Source of the DNA: Opitutaceae bacterium
GTDB taxonomy: Bacteria; Verrucomicrobiota; Verrucomicrobiia; Opitutales; Opitutaceae
Direction: 5' to 3'
Assembly (NCBI GenBank): GCA_003151515.1
Contig: PLXS01000023.1
Coordinates: forward strand, 1 to 58,920
Length of the DNA: 58,920 bases
Within the stretch, counting starts at the first letter, position 1. The number at the start of each line of letters is the position of its first letter. Below, piece by piece: positions 36,279-46,423 of the stretch. The notes beneath the pieces were generated by a model. It did not search any database, was not told the DNA's origin, and saw only the letters and a list, made by a program, of their open reading frames with translations. Both the position numbers and the translations under genes were made by a program.

Positions 36279-38849
36279 GTGTCCACCGCCTCCCTGATCG
36301 GCGCATTCGGGATCCTCGCGGCCCTCTGCCTCCTCGGCTGGCTCGCGGCCGCGGCCATGCGCATTCGCCAAGGGCGCCAGCCGGCGCGCCCGCTGGGGGA
36401 CCGGAGAGAGGAGGAGGCCAAGCTGGAGAACTACGAGCTTATCCTCGGCACGATCGACCACTCGAATGTCCTGCTCTGGTGGGCCCGGGTGACGCTCAGG
36501 GGCTCCGAGTACGAGTGGAGGATCAGGACTCCCCCGCAGCTGCACGACAACCCCATCTACCGCCTGGCCGGGCTCGCCGCCGAGGGCGGCCTCTGGAGGG
36601 ACGACCAGGCGCCGGACAACGAGAGGACCAAGCGGGCGGCGGCGGCGGCCCTGGCCGGCGGCGCGCCGGGCTACCAGCAGGAGTTCCGGATCATCGGGGC
36701 CGACGGCGTGCACTGGCTCTCGGAGGAGGTGCAGATCCAGCCCGCAGGCGCGGGCGAGTGGAACCTGGCGGGGGTGGTCCTCGACGTCACGAAGCGCCAT
36801 GAGGCCGAAGAGGGCAGGAAGCGCATGGAGATCCAGCTCGAGCAGCTCTTCAAGGGGGCGGGCTGCCTGCTCTGGCAGGCCCGTGTCACGGGAGACCCGG
36901 CGCACGGCCGCGACGACTGGAAGATGTACGTCGCGCCGTCGGAGCTCTACAGGCGCATATTCGGGAGGGACCCCGATCCGGAGAATGCGACGCTCTGGAC
37001 GAAGGAGATCGTGCCCGAGTGGGAGGCGATTAACAAGGCCTCCAGGAAGGCCATCATCGACGGGACGCCCGAGTACGAGCAGGAGTTCCACGTCGTTAGC
37101 AGGGGAAAGATGTTCTACCTGCACGAAAGCTCCTCCGTCTCGAAGATCGGGATGGAGATCTGGAACGTCGTCGGGGTCATCGTGGACATCACGAGGCTGA
37201 AGGAGACCGAGCAGGAGCTGGGCCGGGCCCGCGACGCGGCCCTTGAGTCCTCCCGCGTCAAGAGCGAGTTCCTGGCGAACATGAGCCATGAGATCCGCAC
37301 GCCAATGAACGGCGTGATCGGGATGACCGGCCTGCTCCTGGACACGGAGCTGACGCCCGTCCAGGAGGAGTACGCCGAAACGATACGCAGCTCCGCGGAC
37401 GGGCTTCTGACCATCCTCAACGACATCCTCGACTTCTCGAAGATCGAGGCCGGCAAGCTCACCTTCGAGATCCTGGACTTCGACCTGGTCGAGACGGTGG
37501 AGGGGGCCTTGGACGTGTTTGCGGAGCGGGCGCGAAAGAAGGGGATCGAGCTCGCCTGCGAGATACCGGCGGACATGCCCAGGCGGCTGCGGGGCGACCC
37601 GGGCAGGCTCAAGCAGGTGATCACCAACCTGATAGGCAATGCCATCAAGTTCACGGAGAAGGGCGAGATCGTCGTGCGCGTCGCGAAGGAGGACGAGTCG
37701 GCCACGGACGCCGTCGTCAGCTTCACGGTTAAGGACACGGGCATCGGCATCCCTCCCGAAATCCAGGAGAGGCTGTTCCAGGCCTTCACCCAGGCCGACG
37801 CGTCGACGACGCGCAGGTTCGGCGGCACGGGCCTGGGGCTCGCCATATCCAAACAGCTCGTCGACAAGATGGGGGGGACGATCGGGGTCACGAGCCGGCC
37901 GGGCGCCGGCTCCACGTTCTGGTTCCGCGTTCGCCTGGAGAAGCAGACGGGCCCGGCCGAGCCGGCCCCCTCGATCTACTTCCGCGACCTTTTCGACCTG
38001 AGGGTCCTCGTGGTCGACGACAACGCCACCAACCGCCAGATACTCAGGCACCAGCTCTTCGCCTGGAAAATGCAGAAGGGCAGCGCAGGATCGGGCCACG
38101 AGGCCCTGGAGATCCTGCGGGCCGCGGCCGCTGAGGGAAAGCCGTACGACCTCGCGCTTCTCGACATGCAGATGCCCGAGATGGACGGAATGACGCTTGC
38201 GCGCGCGATCAAGGCCGACCCGGCCATCGCTTCGGCGCGCCTCATCATCCTCACGTCGATGGGCCACATGCACACGCAGGAGGAGCTCAAGGCGGCCGGC
38301 GTCGACGCCTACCTCGTCAAGCCGGTCAAGCAGTCCAGGCTCTTCGACTGCGTGATCAGCGTGCTAGGGCACGTCGCCGCCGAGCACGTGTTCACGAGCC
38401 CGGCCAAGGACGAGCCCGCCGCGGACGAGCCGGACGAGCTGGCCAGCTCCCGCCAGGCTCGGATCCTCCTCGCCGAGGACAACATCGTTAACCAGAAGGT
38501 GGCCCTGGCGCAGCTTCGCGGCCTCGGCTTCTCCGCCGACGCCGTCGTCAACGGCAGGGAGGTGCTCGAGGCCCTCAAGCAGGTGCCGTACGACATCATC
38601 TTCATGGACTGCCAGATGCCCGAGTTGGACGGATACGAGGCCTCGCAGCAGATCCGCCAGGCCGAGCGGGCGTCGCAGGCGAGCTGGCCCGTCCCCGTGC
38701 GCATCGTCGCGATGACCGCGAACGCCATGACGGGGGACCGCGAGAAGTGCATCGCGGCCGGCATGGACGACTATCTTTCGAAGCCCGTGCGCAAGACCGA
38801 CCTGCAGGCGGCCCTCATCCGCTGGAAGACCGCCGCGGCGGGGGGATAA
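36279..38849 (+). CDS. Membrane-anchored hybrid histidine kinase with two PAS and two receiver domains
   Basis: The 856-residue protein has a GTG start at 36279. One N-terminal span (SLIGAFGILAALCLLGWLAAAA) is followed by two PAS-like domains (~45-175 and ~185-310). HisKA has His337 in MSHEIRTPMNGVIGM. HATPase_c (~445-560) has NAIKFTEKGEI, DTGIGIP and GTGLGLAIS. Receiver 1 has VVDDN with phospho-acceptor Asp629 (LLDMQMPEMDG). Receiver 2 has LLAEDN with Asp777 (FMDCQMPELDG). There is no HPt domain, so an external phosphotransfer protein is needed. It follows the RND pump gene by 129 bp; the gap shows no gene. Confidence 0.93.
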   Translation: MSTASLIGAFGILAALCLLGWLAAAAMRIRQGRQPARPLGDRREEEAKLENYELILGTIDHSNVLLWWARVTLRGSEYEWRIRTPPQLHDNPIYRLAGLAAEGGLWRDDQAPDNERTKRAAAAALAGGAPGYQQEFRIIGADGVHWLSEEVQIQPAGAGEWNLAGVVLDVTKRHEAEEGRKRMEIQLEQLFKGAGCLLWQARVTGDPAHGRDDWKMYVAPSELYRRIFGRDPDPENATLWTKEIVPEWEAINKASRKAIIDGTPEYEQEFHVVSRGKMFYLHESSSVSKIGMEIWNVVGVIVDITRLKETEQELGRARDAALESSRVKSEFLANMSHEIRTPMNGVIGMTGLLLDTELTPVQEEYAETIRSSADGLLTILNDILDFSKIEAGKLTFEILDFDLVETVEGALDVFAERARKKGIELACEIPADMPRRLRGDPGRLKQVITNLIGNAIKFTEKGEIVVRVAKEDESATDAVVSFTVKDTGIGIPPEIQERLFQAFTQADASTTRRFGGTGLGLAISKQLVDKMGGTIGVTSRPGAGSTFWFRVRLEKQTGPAEPAPSIYFRDLFDLRVLVVDDNATNRQILRHQLFAWKMQKGSAGSGHEALEILRAAAAEGKPYDLALLDMQMPEMDGMTLARAIKADPAIASARLIILTSMGHMHTQEELKAAGVDAYLVKPVKQSRLFDCVISVLGHVAAEHVFTSPAKDEPAADEPDELASSRQARILLAEDNIVNQKVALAQLRGLGFSADAVVNGREVLEALKQVPYDIIFMDCQMPELDGYEASQQIRQAERASQASWPVPVRIVAMTANAMTGDREKCIAAGMDDYLSKPVRKTDLQAALIRWKTAAAGG

Positions 38850-38916
38850 AATCGCCCGCTCCCATTGACAGGGGCCCGGCCCTAGGTAGCGTCTGGCACC
38901 CGGAACCGTGGCCACG

Positions 38917-39399
38917 ATGAGCAAGATAACTTTGCAGGTCAACGGGCGCTCCTATGATGTCGACGCCGCTCCCGAGACGCCCTTGCTCTGGGTCCTTCGC
39001 GACCAGCTTGACCTGCTCGGAACGAAGTTCGGGTGCGGCATCGGGCAGTGCGGCGCGTGCATCGTCCACGTGAACGGGGCGCCGGCCAGGGCCTGCCTCA
39101 CGACCGTCTCCGAGGCGGTGTCCGCCAAGATCACGACCATAGAGGGGCTCTCCCGCGACGGGAGCCACCCGCTGCAGAAGGCGTGGTGCGAGCTCGACGT
39201 GGCCCAGTGCGGCTACTGCCAGACGGGCCAGATCATGTCCGCGGCGGCCCTGCTGGCCTCCAACCCGCACCCGAGCGACTCCGACATCGACGATGCGATG
39301 GCCGGCAACATCTGCAGGTGCGCGACGTACTACAGGATCCGGGCCGCCATACACAGGGCCGCCGAGATCGCGGCGGGCGCCAGGGGGGCCGGGGCATGA
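38917..39399 (+). CDS. iorA: Molybdenum hydroxylase [2Fe-2S] subunit (isoquinoline 1-oxidoreductase alpha type)
   Basis: The 160-residue protein starts at the ATG at 38917; a GTG nine bases upstream is possible. The plant-type [2Fe-2S] site is [12 protein letters not shown] with Cys40, Cys45, Cys48 and Cys60. The helical second cluster has Cys98 and Cys101 (CGYC) plus Cys133 and Cys135 (CRC). It passes electrons from the molybdenum subunit, with which it overlaps by ATGA. There is no FAD subunit, as expected for the IorAB type. Because the partner carries a Tat leader, this subunit is probably exported as a hitchhiker. Confidence 0.93.
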   Translation: MSKITLQVNGRSYDVDAAPETPLLWVLRDQLDLLGTKFGCGIGQCGACIVHVNGAPARACLTTVSEAVSAKITTIEGLSRDGSHPLQKAWCELDVAQCGYCQTGQIMSAAALLASNPHPSDSDIDDAMAGNICRCATYYRIRAAIHRAAEIAAGARGAGA

Positions 39400-41612
39400 G
39401 CGAGGCGGCACAGCTGCACATGGACCGCCGCTCCTTCCTGCGGCTGGCGGCGATGGCCGGCGGCGGCCTCGTGCTCGGCCACTACGCGCGGGCGGCGGAC
39501 GGGGCGCAGATCGCGAGCGCCGGCGTGGAGAGGGTGGACGGCGTCTTCATACCGAATGCTTTCATCCGGATAGCGCCCGACGGCTCCGTGACCGTGTTTT
39601 CCGCCCGGCCCGAGGTGGGCCAGGGGATCAAGACCTCGCTGCCGATGGTGGTGGCCGAGGAGCTGGGGGCCGACTGGCACTCCGTGACCGTCGTTTCGGC
39701 GCCGCTGGACGCCGCCTTCGGGCCGCAGTCCGCCGGCGGGAGCACCTCGACGCCGACATCGTACATGGAGATGCGCAGGATGGGCGCGGCCGCGCGCACG
39801 ATGCTGGTCGAGGCGGCGGCCCAGACCTGGGGCGTCCCGGCCGACGAATGCATCGCCGCCGACGGCGCCGTCCGCCACGTCACGTCGGGCAGGACCCTCA
39901 AGTTCGGCGACCTGGTTGCCAGGGCCTCGACGCTGCCTGTGCCCGATCTGCACTCGGTCAAGCTCAAGGATCCCAAGGACTTCACCCTGCTCGGCTCCAG
40001 GATCGGGGGCGTCGACAACGCCAAGATCGTCACGGGCCAGCCCCTCTTCGGCATCGACCAGAAGCGGCCCGGGATGGCCTACGCGGTGTACCAAAAGGCG
40101 CCCGTCTGGGGTTCCCGGCCTCTCAAGGCGAACCTGGAGCACATAAAGACCCTTCCCGGCGTCAGGGACGCCTTCATCATCGACCGCACCGTGCCCGAGG
40201 GCCAGCTGATCGGCCTTGTCCCCGGGGTCGCCATCGTGGCGGACTCGACGTGGGCGGCCTTCAGCGCCCGCCGCGAGCTCGATGTGCAGTGGGAGGAGGG
40301 CAGGTTCGCAAAGAGCAGCTGGGATGACTACGCGCGCCAGGCGACTGAGATTTCCAAGGCGGCGCCCGGCAGCCCGAAGGTCGAGGAGACCCGCCGGGAC
40401 GGAGACGTGGACCAGGCGTTCGCCGGGGCGGCCCACGTGGTCGAGGCCTCCTACTCCTACCCTTTCATATCCCACGCGAACCTGGAGCCCCAGAACTGCC
40501 TGGCCCACGTCCAAGGGGACAAGGTCGAGATCTGGGCGCCGACCCAGAACCCCGACAATGCTCGCGGCCTCGCGGCCCAGGTGCTGGGGACAGCGCCCGA
40601 GAACGTCCGCGTGAACATCACGCGCATCGGGGGCGGGTTCGGCCGCAGGCTGCGCTCCGACCCGGTGGGCGAGGCCGTGGCCATATCGCAGAAGGCGGGC
40701 ATCCCCATAAAGCTAACGTGGGACAGGACGGACGACCTCCAGCACGACCACTTCCGGCCGGGCGGCTTCCATTTCCTGAAGGGCGCCGTGGATGCGAAGG
40801 GCGCGCTCTCGGCGTGGCGCAGCCACCATGTCTCGTTCGGCTCCAACCTCGGGGCGGACGACTATCCCGCCCGCTTTGTCCCCAACTACCTGCTTCTGAA
40901 CACCAGGCTCGACAACGGCGTCCCGCAGGGGCCGTGGCGGGCCCCGGGGAGCTGCACGTACGCGTGGATGATCTGCTCGTTCCTTGACGAGCTCGCCCAC
41001 GCCGCCGGCCGCGACCCGGTCGAGTTCAACCTGTCCGTCCTTGGAGACAAGGACCTGGTGGCGGGCACGGGAAAGAACGGCCGGCCTTATAACGCCGCCC
41101 GGATGCGCAACGTCGTCAGGCAGGTCGCCGAGAAGTCCGGATGGGGCAAGGAGATGGCGCGCGGCAAGGGGATGGGCCTGGGCTACTACTTCAGCCACCA
41201 GGGCTACATCGCCGAGGTCGCCGAGGTCACGGTGAGCCCCAAGGGCGTCCTATCCATAGACAGGGTCGTCGCCGCGGTGGACGTCGGCTCCCAGATCGTC
41301 AACCTTTCGGGCGCGGAGAACCAGGTGCAGGGCTCCATCATCGACGGGATCAGCGCCGCGTGGCGCCAGGAGCTCGACATCAGCCAGGGCCGGGTCGTGC
41401 AGAGCAACCTCCACGAGTACCCCCTGCTGCGCATCCCAGACGCACCCCGGGCAATCGAGATTCACTTCCTGAAGACCGACTATCCCCCGACGGGCCTCGG
41501 CGAGCCGGCCCTCCCGCCAATCGCGCCTGCCGTCTGCAACGCGGTGTTCGCCGCCACGGGCAAGCGCATCCGGCAGCTGCCGATGACCAGGACGGACCTT
41601 TCGTGGTCGTAA
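39396..41612 (+). CDS. iorB: Molybdenum hydroxylase catalytic subunit (isoquinoline 1-oxidoreductase beta type)
   Basis: The 738-residue protein starts at the ATG at 39396 overlapping the iorA stop. A Tat leader ([20 protein letters not shown]) marks it for folded export. Molybdopterin-binding features of the xanthine dehydrogenase family include [41 protein letters not shown] and the C-terminal [18 protein letters not shown]. That last segment carries the Gly-Glu that acts in catalysis in this family. It hydroxylates an N-heterocycle or oxidises an aldehyde; the substrate is unknown. XdhC- and MocA-type maturation genes follow on the same strand. Confidence 0.93.
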   Translation: MSEAAQLHMDRRSFLRLAAMAGGGLVLGHYARAADGAQIASAGVERVDGVFIPNAFIRIAPDGSVTVFSARPEVGQGIKTSLPMVVAEELGADWHSVTVVSAPLDAAFGPQSAGGSTSTPTSYMEMRRMGAAARTMLVEAAAQTWGVPADECIAADGAVRHVTSGRTLKFGDLVARASTLPVPDLHSVKLKDPKDFTLLGSRIGGVDNAKIVTGQPLFGIDQKRPGMAYAVYQKAPVWGSRPLKANLEHIKTLPGVRDAFIIDRTVPEGQLIGLVPGVAIVADSTWAAFSARRELDVQWEEGRFAKSSWDDYARQATEISKAAPGSPKVEETRRDGDVDQAFAGAAHVVEASYSYPFISHANLEPQNCLAHVQGDKVEIWAPTQNPDNARGLAAQVLGTAPENVRVNITRIGGGFGRRLRSDPVGEAVAISQKAGIPIKLTWDRTDDLQHDHFRPGGFHFLKGAVDAKGALSAWRSHHVSFGSNLGADDYPARFVPNYLLLNTRLDNGVPQGPWRAPGSCTYAWMICSFLDELAHAAGRDPVEFNLSVLGDKDLVAGTGKNGRPYNAARMRNVVRQVAEKSGWGKEMARGKGMGLGYYFSHQGYIAEVAEVTVSPKGVLSIDRVVAAVDVGSQIVNLSGAENQVQGSIIDGISAAWRQELDISQGRVVQSNLHEYPLLRIPDAPRAIEIHFLKTDYPPTGLGEPALPPIAPAVCNAVFAATGKRIRQLPMTRTDLSWS

Positions 41613-41641
41613 AAGGGGGGCGCGCGCCATAAGATGCTCCA

Positions 41642-42628
41642 ATGAGGGAGCTGCAGGCGATAACGCGCCAGCTGTGCGCGTCAAAGTCCGCGAGTGTGCT
41701 GGCGACCCTGGTTTCGGTTGAGGGTTCCTCGTACCGCAGGCCGGGGGCGCGCATGCTGGTGGCCGGGGCCGCGCGAACCGGCGTGATCAGCGGCGGATGC
41801 CTCGAGGAGGACCTGATGGAGCACGCGAGGCGGGTCGGCGCGAGCGGGAGCCCCGAGCTCGTCCTCTACGACACGACGGCTGAGAACGACCTGGTGTGGG
41901 GGGTTGGCCTGGGCTGCCACGGCGTAGTCCGGGTCCTGGTCGAGCCCCTGCCCCCGCGCCCGGCGTGGGCGCGGGCCGTGGCCAAGAACATGCAGGCAGG
42001 CAAGCCGACGCACCTCGAGGTGGTCTGGCAGGGGCCGCCCGAGGCGCTGGGCACGCGGCTGATGGCTGAGGGCGGCAACGGCGCATCGCAGGGCGTGTTC
42101 CGCGACACGGTGGAGCCGCCGACCATGCTTTCCATATTCGGGGCGGGAGACGACGCCCGGCCGCTCTGCAGCATGGCGGCGGCGCTCGGATGGAGCGTCA
42201 CCGTCGCCGACTCCCGGGGGGCGATGGCGACCAAGGCCCGCTTCCCCGAGGCCTCCAGGCTCGCGCTCGGGCCCGCCGAGGAGCTGGCCGCGCGTGCCGC
42301 CCCGCGACCCGGGTCGCTGGCGGTGGTCATGACCCACCGCTACCGCGATGATGTGCCCCTTCTTCGCACGCTCCTTCCCCTCCCCCTCGCCTACCTGGGC
42401 CTCCTGGGGCCGAAGGCCAGGGCCGAGAGGATTCTGGGCGATCTGGCAAGGGACGGGTTTGGCGTCACGGAGCGGATGCGCGAGACGCTGCGCGCGCCGG
42501 TCGGGCTCGACCTGGGCTCGGAGGGGCCCGAGGCGGTCGCGCTAAGCGTCATTGCCGAGATGTCCGCCGTGCTGGCCGGAAGGGACGCGCGGCCGCTCAG
42601 GGAGCGCACCCTGCCGATCCATGCCTGA
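41642..42628 (+). CDS. xdhC: XdhC family molybdenum-enzyme maturation protein
   Basis: The 328-residue protein has the N-terminal XdhC/CoxI domain ([45 protein letters not shown]). A C-terminal Rossmann domain follows ([51 protein letters not shown]). It binds and sulfurates molybdenum cofactor for insertion into hydroxylases. It starts 29 bp after iorB and its end overlaps the MocA-type gene by 8 bp, so it is dedicated to IorAB maturation. Confidence 0.92.
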   Translation: MRELQAITRQLCASKSASVLATLVSVEGSSYRRPGARMLVAGAARTGVISGGCLEEDLMEHARRVGASGSPELVLYDTTAENDLVWGVGLGCHGVVRVLVEPLPPRPAWARAVAKNMQAGKPTHLEVVWQGPPEALGTRLMAEGGNGASQGVFRDTVEPPTMLSIFGAGDDARPLCSMAAALGWSVTVADSRGAMATKARFPEASRLALGPAEELAARAAPRPGSLAVVMTHRYRDDVPLLRTLLPLPLAYLGLLGPKARAERILGDLARDGFGVTERMRETLRAPVGLDLGSEGPEAVALSVIAEMSAVLAGRDARPLRERTLPIHA

Positions 42629-43244
42629 GGCCCAGCCAAGCAGCGGGGCGCCGTTCCGACTCGGCGCGGTCATCCTCGCGGCCGGAGGCTCCGCCCGCAT
42701 GGGCGCGGCAAAGCAGCTCCTGATGGTCGGCGGCATCCCGCTCGTCGTGCGGGCCGTCGACGCCGCGCTGGCCTCCGCTGCCCGGCCCGTTGTCGTCGTC
42801 CTGGGCGCCCGCGCCGAGCGCGTGGGCGCCCCGATCTCCGGCCGGCCCGTCATAACCGTGCTCAACCCCGACTGGAAATCCGGCATGGCCTCGTCGATCC
42901 GCGTCGGCGTGGCCGCGCTCGTAGGCGCCGAGCCCTCCATCGACGCCGTTCTTGTCGCGCCCTGCGACCAGCCGGCGCTCTCCGCCGCGGTGATCGACGC
43001 TCTCGCGGCTCTCCACCGGTCGAGCGGCCGCACCGCGGCGGCCCGGTACGGGGGGCGCAATGGCGCCCCCGCGGTCTTCGGCCGCGGGCAATTCGGGAGG
43101 CTCCTTGCGCTGTCTGGGGACGAGGGGGCCCGGTCAATGCTCAACTCGGGCCCGGGGGAGGTGTCCACCATCGAGCTGCCTGAGATGGCGCTCGACCTCG
43201 ACACGCCGGACGACGTCAGGCGATGGGCGGGCGGGCATGGTTGA
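42621..43244 (+). CDS. mocA: Molybdenum cofactor cytidylyltransferase-type nucleotidyltransferase
   Basis: The 207-residue protein starts at the ATG at 42621, overlapping the xdhC end. It has the NTP-transferase signature AVILAAGGSARMGAAKQLL near the N-terminus, followed by LNPDWKSGMASSIRVGV and APCDQPALSA, and ends with DLDTPDDVRRW. It probably makes the cytosine dinucleotide form of the cofactor used by IorAB-type enzymes. MobA-like guanylyltransferase specificity is less likely given the LAAGGS.RMG and CDQP pattern. Confidence 0.88.
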   Translation: MPEAQPSSGAPFRLGAVILAAGGSARMGAAKQLLMVGGIPLVVRAVDAALASAARPVVVVLGARAERVGAPISGRPVITVLNPDWKSGMASSIRVGVAALVGAEPSIDAVLVAPCDQPALSAAVIDALAALHRSSGRTAAARYGGRNGAPAVFGRGQFGRLLALSGDEGARSMLNSGPGEVSTIELPEMALDLDTPDDVRRWAGGHG

Positions 43245-43301
43245 GCGGGGGCGGGCGCCCCTCCCTTTGCTCCGGGGCAGATGAGCGCCCGGGGGAGCGG
43301 A

Positions 43302-43604
43302 TCACTCCAGGGAGTCGAAAACCTGCACCCTTGTCCAGAGGTCCCTGTTGCCCTCGACAAACGCGAGGTGGATGGGGTCGACCTGGTAGGCGTCGTGGGC
43401 CGGCGCGTCCCGGAAGATGATGGTCAGCGCGAGGTCGAAGCTCTTCTCCGTGACAGCCCGCTCGGGCGTGGGCGCCGGACCTCCCACATAGAACTTTCCG
43501 ACGGTCTTCACCGCGGCGAGTTTCCTCACCTCGGCTTGGAACCGGGAGCGCTGCGCTTCGGTAAGTCCCGGCTTAAGCCAGAAGAACACGGCATGTACGA
43601 GCAT
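43302..43604 (-). CDS. Dabb (stress-responsive alpha/beta barrel) protein
   Basis: The 100-residue protein has the Dabb pattern: MLVHAVFFWLKPGLTEAQRSRF, then FYVGGPAPTPERAVTEKSFDLALTIIFRD, then HDAYQVDPIHLAFVEGNRDLW. It is a dimeric ferredoxin-like barrel. Plant members include stress proteins and polyketide cyclases, but bacterial members have no firm role. It lies 9 bp after the priA stop on the same strand and may be co-transcribed. Confidence 0.88.
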   Translation of the reverse strand: MLVHAVFFWLKPGLTEAQRSRFQAEVRKLAAVKTVGKFYVGGPAPTPERAVTEKSFDLALTIIFRDAPAHDAYQVDPIHLAFVEGNRDLWTRVQVFDSLE

Positions 43605-43613
43605 GGCCGGCGA

Positions 43614-45851
43614 TCAGACCAGATTCATCGGGTCGACATCAAGCATTTGCGTCACGTCGTCCGGCCATTTGAACCCGTGCAGGAGCGCCGAGAGGTCCCC
43701 GATGACCCGGGTGACGCTGTCCGCGAAGTACCAGATCTGCCACCGGTACTCGTCGCGCATTTTCTCAATGGGCGCCGGGACGGGGCCCCGGACCTCGAGG
43801 CGCGCCCCAAACCCGTCGCGCACCCGCTTCGCCCACTGCTCCGAGAAGAACCTGAGCTTGTCGGGGTTCGGGCCGCGAAGCAGGTGCCGGATGAGGTGGC
43901 GCTTCGGCGGATACCCGAATTCGTTGCGCACGGCGAGCTCGGCCTCCGCGAACCCCGCGTAGTCGCCGTGACGGGCAAACTGGATCGCCTCGGCCTGGGG
44001 CGTGAAGCTCTGGACGACGACCTCGCCGGCCATGTCCCCCCTGCCCGCCCGCCCGGCCACCTGCACGAGAAGCTGGAAGGTGCGCTCGTTCGCGCGGAAA
44101 TCCGGGATGTGCATCGACAGGTCCGCGTCGACAAGGCCGACCAGCGTGACATTGGGGAAGTCCAGGCCCTTGCCGATCATCTGCGTCCCCACCAGCACGT
44201 CGATCCTGCCCCGCCGGAACTCTCCAAGGATCTCGCGGAAGCGGTTCTTCTTCGACATGGCGTCCGTGTCCATCCTCTCGATCCGGGCCCTCGGGAGCAG
44301 CCTCTTGACCGCCTCCTCGACCCGCTGCGTCCCCAGGCCGCGCCAGCGGATGTCCGGGGCGCCGCACTTCGGGCAGCGCACGGGCGCGGGCCTCTGCTCC
44401 CCGCACAGGTGGCAGCGCAGCGTCTCGTCGGTCCTGTGGTACGTCATGGCGACGCTGCAGTGCGGGCACTCCTCGACGCCCCCGCATTTGCGGCACTGCA
44501 TGGAAGAGGAGTAGCCGCGCCGGTTTATGAACAGGATGGTCTGCTCGCGCCTCTCGAACCTCGCCCGGACCGCCTCCGCCAGCGTGCGCGAAAGCGCCGA
44601 GGGCCCCCGCTGGCGCGCGACCTCGATGCGCATGTCGACGATCGTGAACGAGGGCATCCTGCGCGAATCGACCCTCTTCGTGAGCTCCAGGAGCCTGTAC
44701 TTGCCCGCGACGACGTTGGCGTGGCTCTCCAGCGACGGCGTTGCCGACCCCAGCACGCATTGCGCTGCGCACAGCCGCGCCCTCATAACCGCGACGTCGC
44801 GCCCGTTGTAGCGAGGGGACTCGTCCTGCTTGTACGCGGGCTCGTGCTCCTCGTCGACGACGATGAGCTTGAGGTTGCGCACCGGGGCGAAGACCGCCGA
44901 GCGCGCCCCGACGGCGACCCGCACCTCGCCCGAGGCGAGCGCGAGCCAGCCGTCGAGCCGCTCGCCCTCCCCCAGGTGGCTGTGCCAGACGACGCACCTG
45001 TGGCCCGGGGCAATGGCCTCCAGCCGCGACCGCAGGCGGGCCACGGTCTGGGGAGTAAGCGCGACCTCGGGTACCAGGAGGATGGCGCCCCCGCCGCACG
45101 CCAAGACCGCCTGGATCGCCCGGAGGTACACCTCCGTCTTTCCCGACCCGGTCACGCCGTGAAGGAGCGTGACGCCGAACTTGCCCCCGGCGACGCCGGC
45201 CTCGAGGGCCTCCACGCACACCGCCTGCTCGGCGTTGAGCGCATGGGGCTGGGCGGCGACAAGCTCGCCCTGCGAGCGGTCGTCCTGGTAGGCGTCGCGC
45301 TGGATCCGCCTCACCTCCTCGGCGACCAGCCCGCGCTCGACAAGGGCCCTCACCATCGCCGCGGACGCCCCGGTGCGCGACAGGATGAGCTCCTTGGGCA
45401 GCGCCCTCACCTGCCCCGACAGAAGCTCGTAGAGCCTGGCCTGGGCGGGCGCCCGGCGTGCCAGGGCGGCGAGCTCGGCGCGCTCGATCCTCCTCGCCAC
45501 GGAGAGGAACCGGGCCTCCTTCGCCCGTGTTCCCCGGCGCACGGCGCCGGGGATCATGGCCTCGATGACGGAATCGAGGGGTGCCGCGTAGTAGGTCGCC
45601 ATCCACCGGGCGAGCTCCAGGAGGTCCGGGGTGAGGGCCGGGAACGGGTAGACCACCTGGACCAGCGCCTTTAGCCTCTCCACCGGGAAATCCTTCGGGG
45701 GGCCGACGCCGCCCACGACCCCTAGGCGCATCGCGTGGCCCACGGGGATCCTCACAAGCGAGCCCACCGCCGCCAGCGGCCGCATGGGCTCCGGCACCTT
45801 GTAGTGCAGGACCTTGTCGAACCCGGCCAGGGGGTGTACCGCGACGATCAT
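43614..45851 (-). CDS. priA: Primosomal protein N' (replication restart helicase PriA)
   Basis: The 745-residue protein starts at the ATG at 45851 (MIVAVHPLAGFDKVLHYKVP); longer in-frame starts add an unconserved basic stretch. The order is: N-terminal 3'-DNA-binding domain, winged helix, helicase core with Walker A GVTGSGKTEVYLRA and DEEH box (VVDEEHEPAYKQDE), then zinc-binding Cys pairs (CRKCGG, CPHCS, CHLCGE, CPKCGA). Helicase motifs GTQMIGKGLDFPNV and QVAGRAGRG follow. It reloads the replisome at stalled forks. The length and all motifs are intact. Confidence 0.96.
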   Translation of the reverse strand: MIVAVHPLAGFDKVLHYKVPEPMRPLAAVGSLVRIPVGHAMRLGVVGGVGPPKDFPVERLKALVQVVYPFPALTPDLLELARWMATYYAAPLDSVIEAMIPGAVRRGTRAKEARFLSVARRIERAELAALARRAPAQARLYELLSGQVRALPKELILSRTGASAAMVRALVERGLVAEEVRRIQRDAYQDDRSQGELVAAQPHALNAEQAVCVEALEAGVAGGKFGVTLLHGVTGSGKTEVYLRAIQAVLACGGGAILLVPEVALTPQTVARLRSRLEAIAPGHRCVVWHSHLGEGERLDGWLALASGEVRVAVGARSAVFAPVRNLKLIVVDEEHEPAYKQDESPRYNGRDVAVMRARLCAAQCVLGSATPSLESHANVVAGKYRLLELTKRVDSRRMPSFTIVDMRIEVARQRGPSALSRTLAEAVRARFERREQTILFINRRGYSSSMQCRKCGGVEECPHCSVAMTYHRTDETLRCHLCGEQRPAPVRCPKCGAPDIRWRGLGTQRVEEAVKRLLPRARIERMDTDAMSKKNRFREILGEFRRGRIDVLVGTQMIGKGLDFPNVTLVGLVDADLSMHIPDFRANERTFQLLVQVAGRAGRGDMAGEVVVQSFTPQAEAIQFARHGDYAGFAEAELAVRNEFGYPPKRHLIRHLLRGPNPDKLRFFSEQWAKRVRDGFGARLEVRGPVPAPIEKMRDEYRWQIWYFADSVTRVIGDLSALLHGFKWPDDVTQMLDVDPMNLV

Positions 45852-45961
45852 TCGGATCTTGATGGCGATTGAGCTCCCCCGCGGCAAAGCGCGCAACACC
45901 GCTTTGCGCCGCGCAGGGATCGAATTGACAGCACGGGCCCCGGGAGGCGACATTCGCAACC

Positions 45962-46423
45962 GTGAGCATCCCCACGGCCCGGGAAACATTCAGGAAGTTC
46001 CTCGCTCAAAAGGGCCTTCGCGTGACCAGCCAAAGGCTGGCCATTTTTGACGCCGCCTTCGCCCGCAAGGAGCATTTCACGGCCGAGCAGCTGCTGGACT
46101 ACTCCCGCTCGATCGATGACTCGGTGTCCAGGGCCACGGTCTACAGGACATTGCCGATCATGATCCGGAGCGCCCTCCTTCGCGAGATAGACATCGGCTC
46201 GGGTGAGAAATTCTACATGCCCAACCTTCAGCAGGACAAGCAGATAGCACAGGTCGTCTGCCTCGACTGCGACCGCATATTCGAGATCAGCGCCCCGTTC
46301 ATGGAATGGTACGGGAGCACGGTTTCGTCGAAGCTCGGGCTGTCGCCGGTGTCGCAGAGGCTCCAGGTGAGCGCGCGCTGCAACACCCTGCGCGACACGG
46401 GCAGCTGCCCGCGCAGGGCATGA
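45962..46423 (+). CDS. Fur family transcriptional regulator with altered metal site
   Basis: The 153-residue protein has a GTG start at 45962 and diverges from priA. The winged helix is typical ([37 protein letters not shown]). The first structural zinc pair is present (Cys100 and Cys103, VCLDCD). The HHH-type segment that normally precedes it is replaced by QQDKQIAQ. The second Cys pair is widely spaced (Cys140 and Cys149) in place of the usual C..C. It should still bind DNA, but metal sensing is probably altered. Its stop overlaps the TPR gene start (ATGA). Confidence 0.85.
   Translation: MSIPTARETFRKFLAQKGLRVTSQRLAIFDAAFARKEHFTAEQLLDYSRSIDDSVSRATVYRTLPIMIRSALLREIDIGSGEKFYMPNLQQDKQIAQVVCLDCDRIFEISAPFMEWYGSTVSSKLGLSPVSQRLQVSARCNTLRDTGSCPRRA

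Noticed and set aside
36180..38273. 697-codon minus-strand ORF opposite the hybrid kinase at 36279
   Set aside because: Antisense to a kinase with every expected motif, and low-complexity composition.
43281..45674. 797-codon plus-strand ORF opposite priA
   Set aside because: It is antisense to an intact, motif-complete priA. Its composition is the Arg/Pro/Gly/Asp-rich pattern typical of shadow frames in GC-rich DNA, with no recognisable domain.
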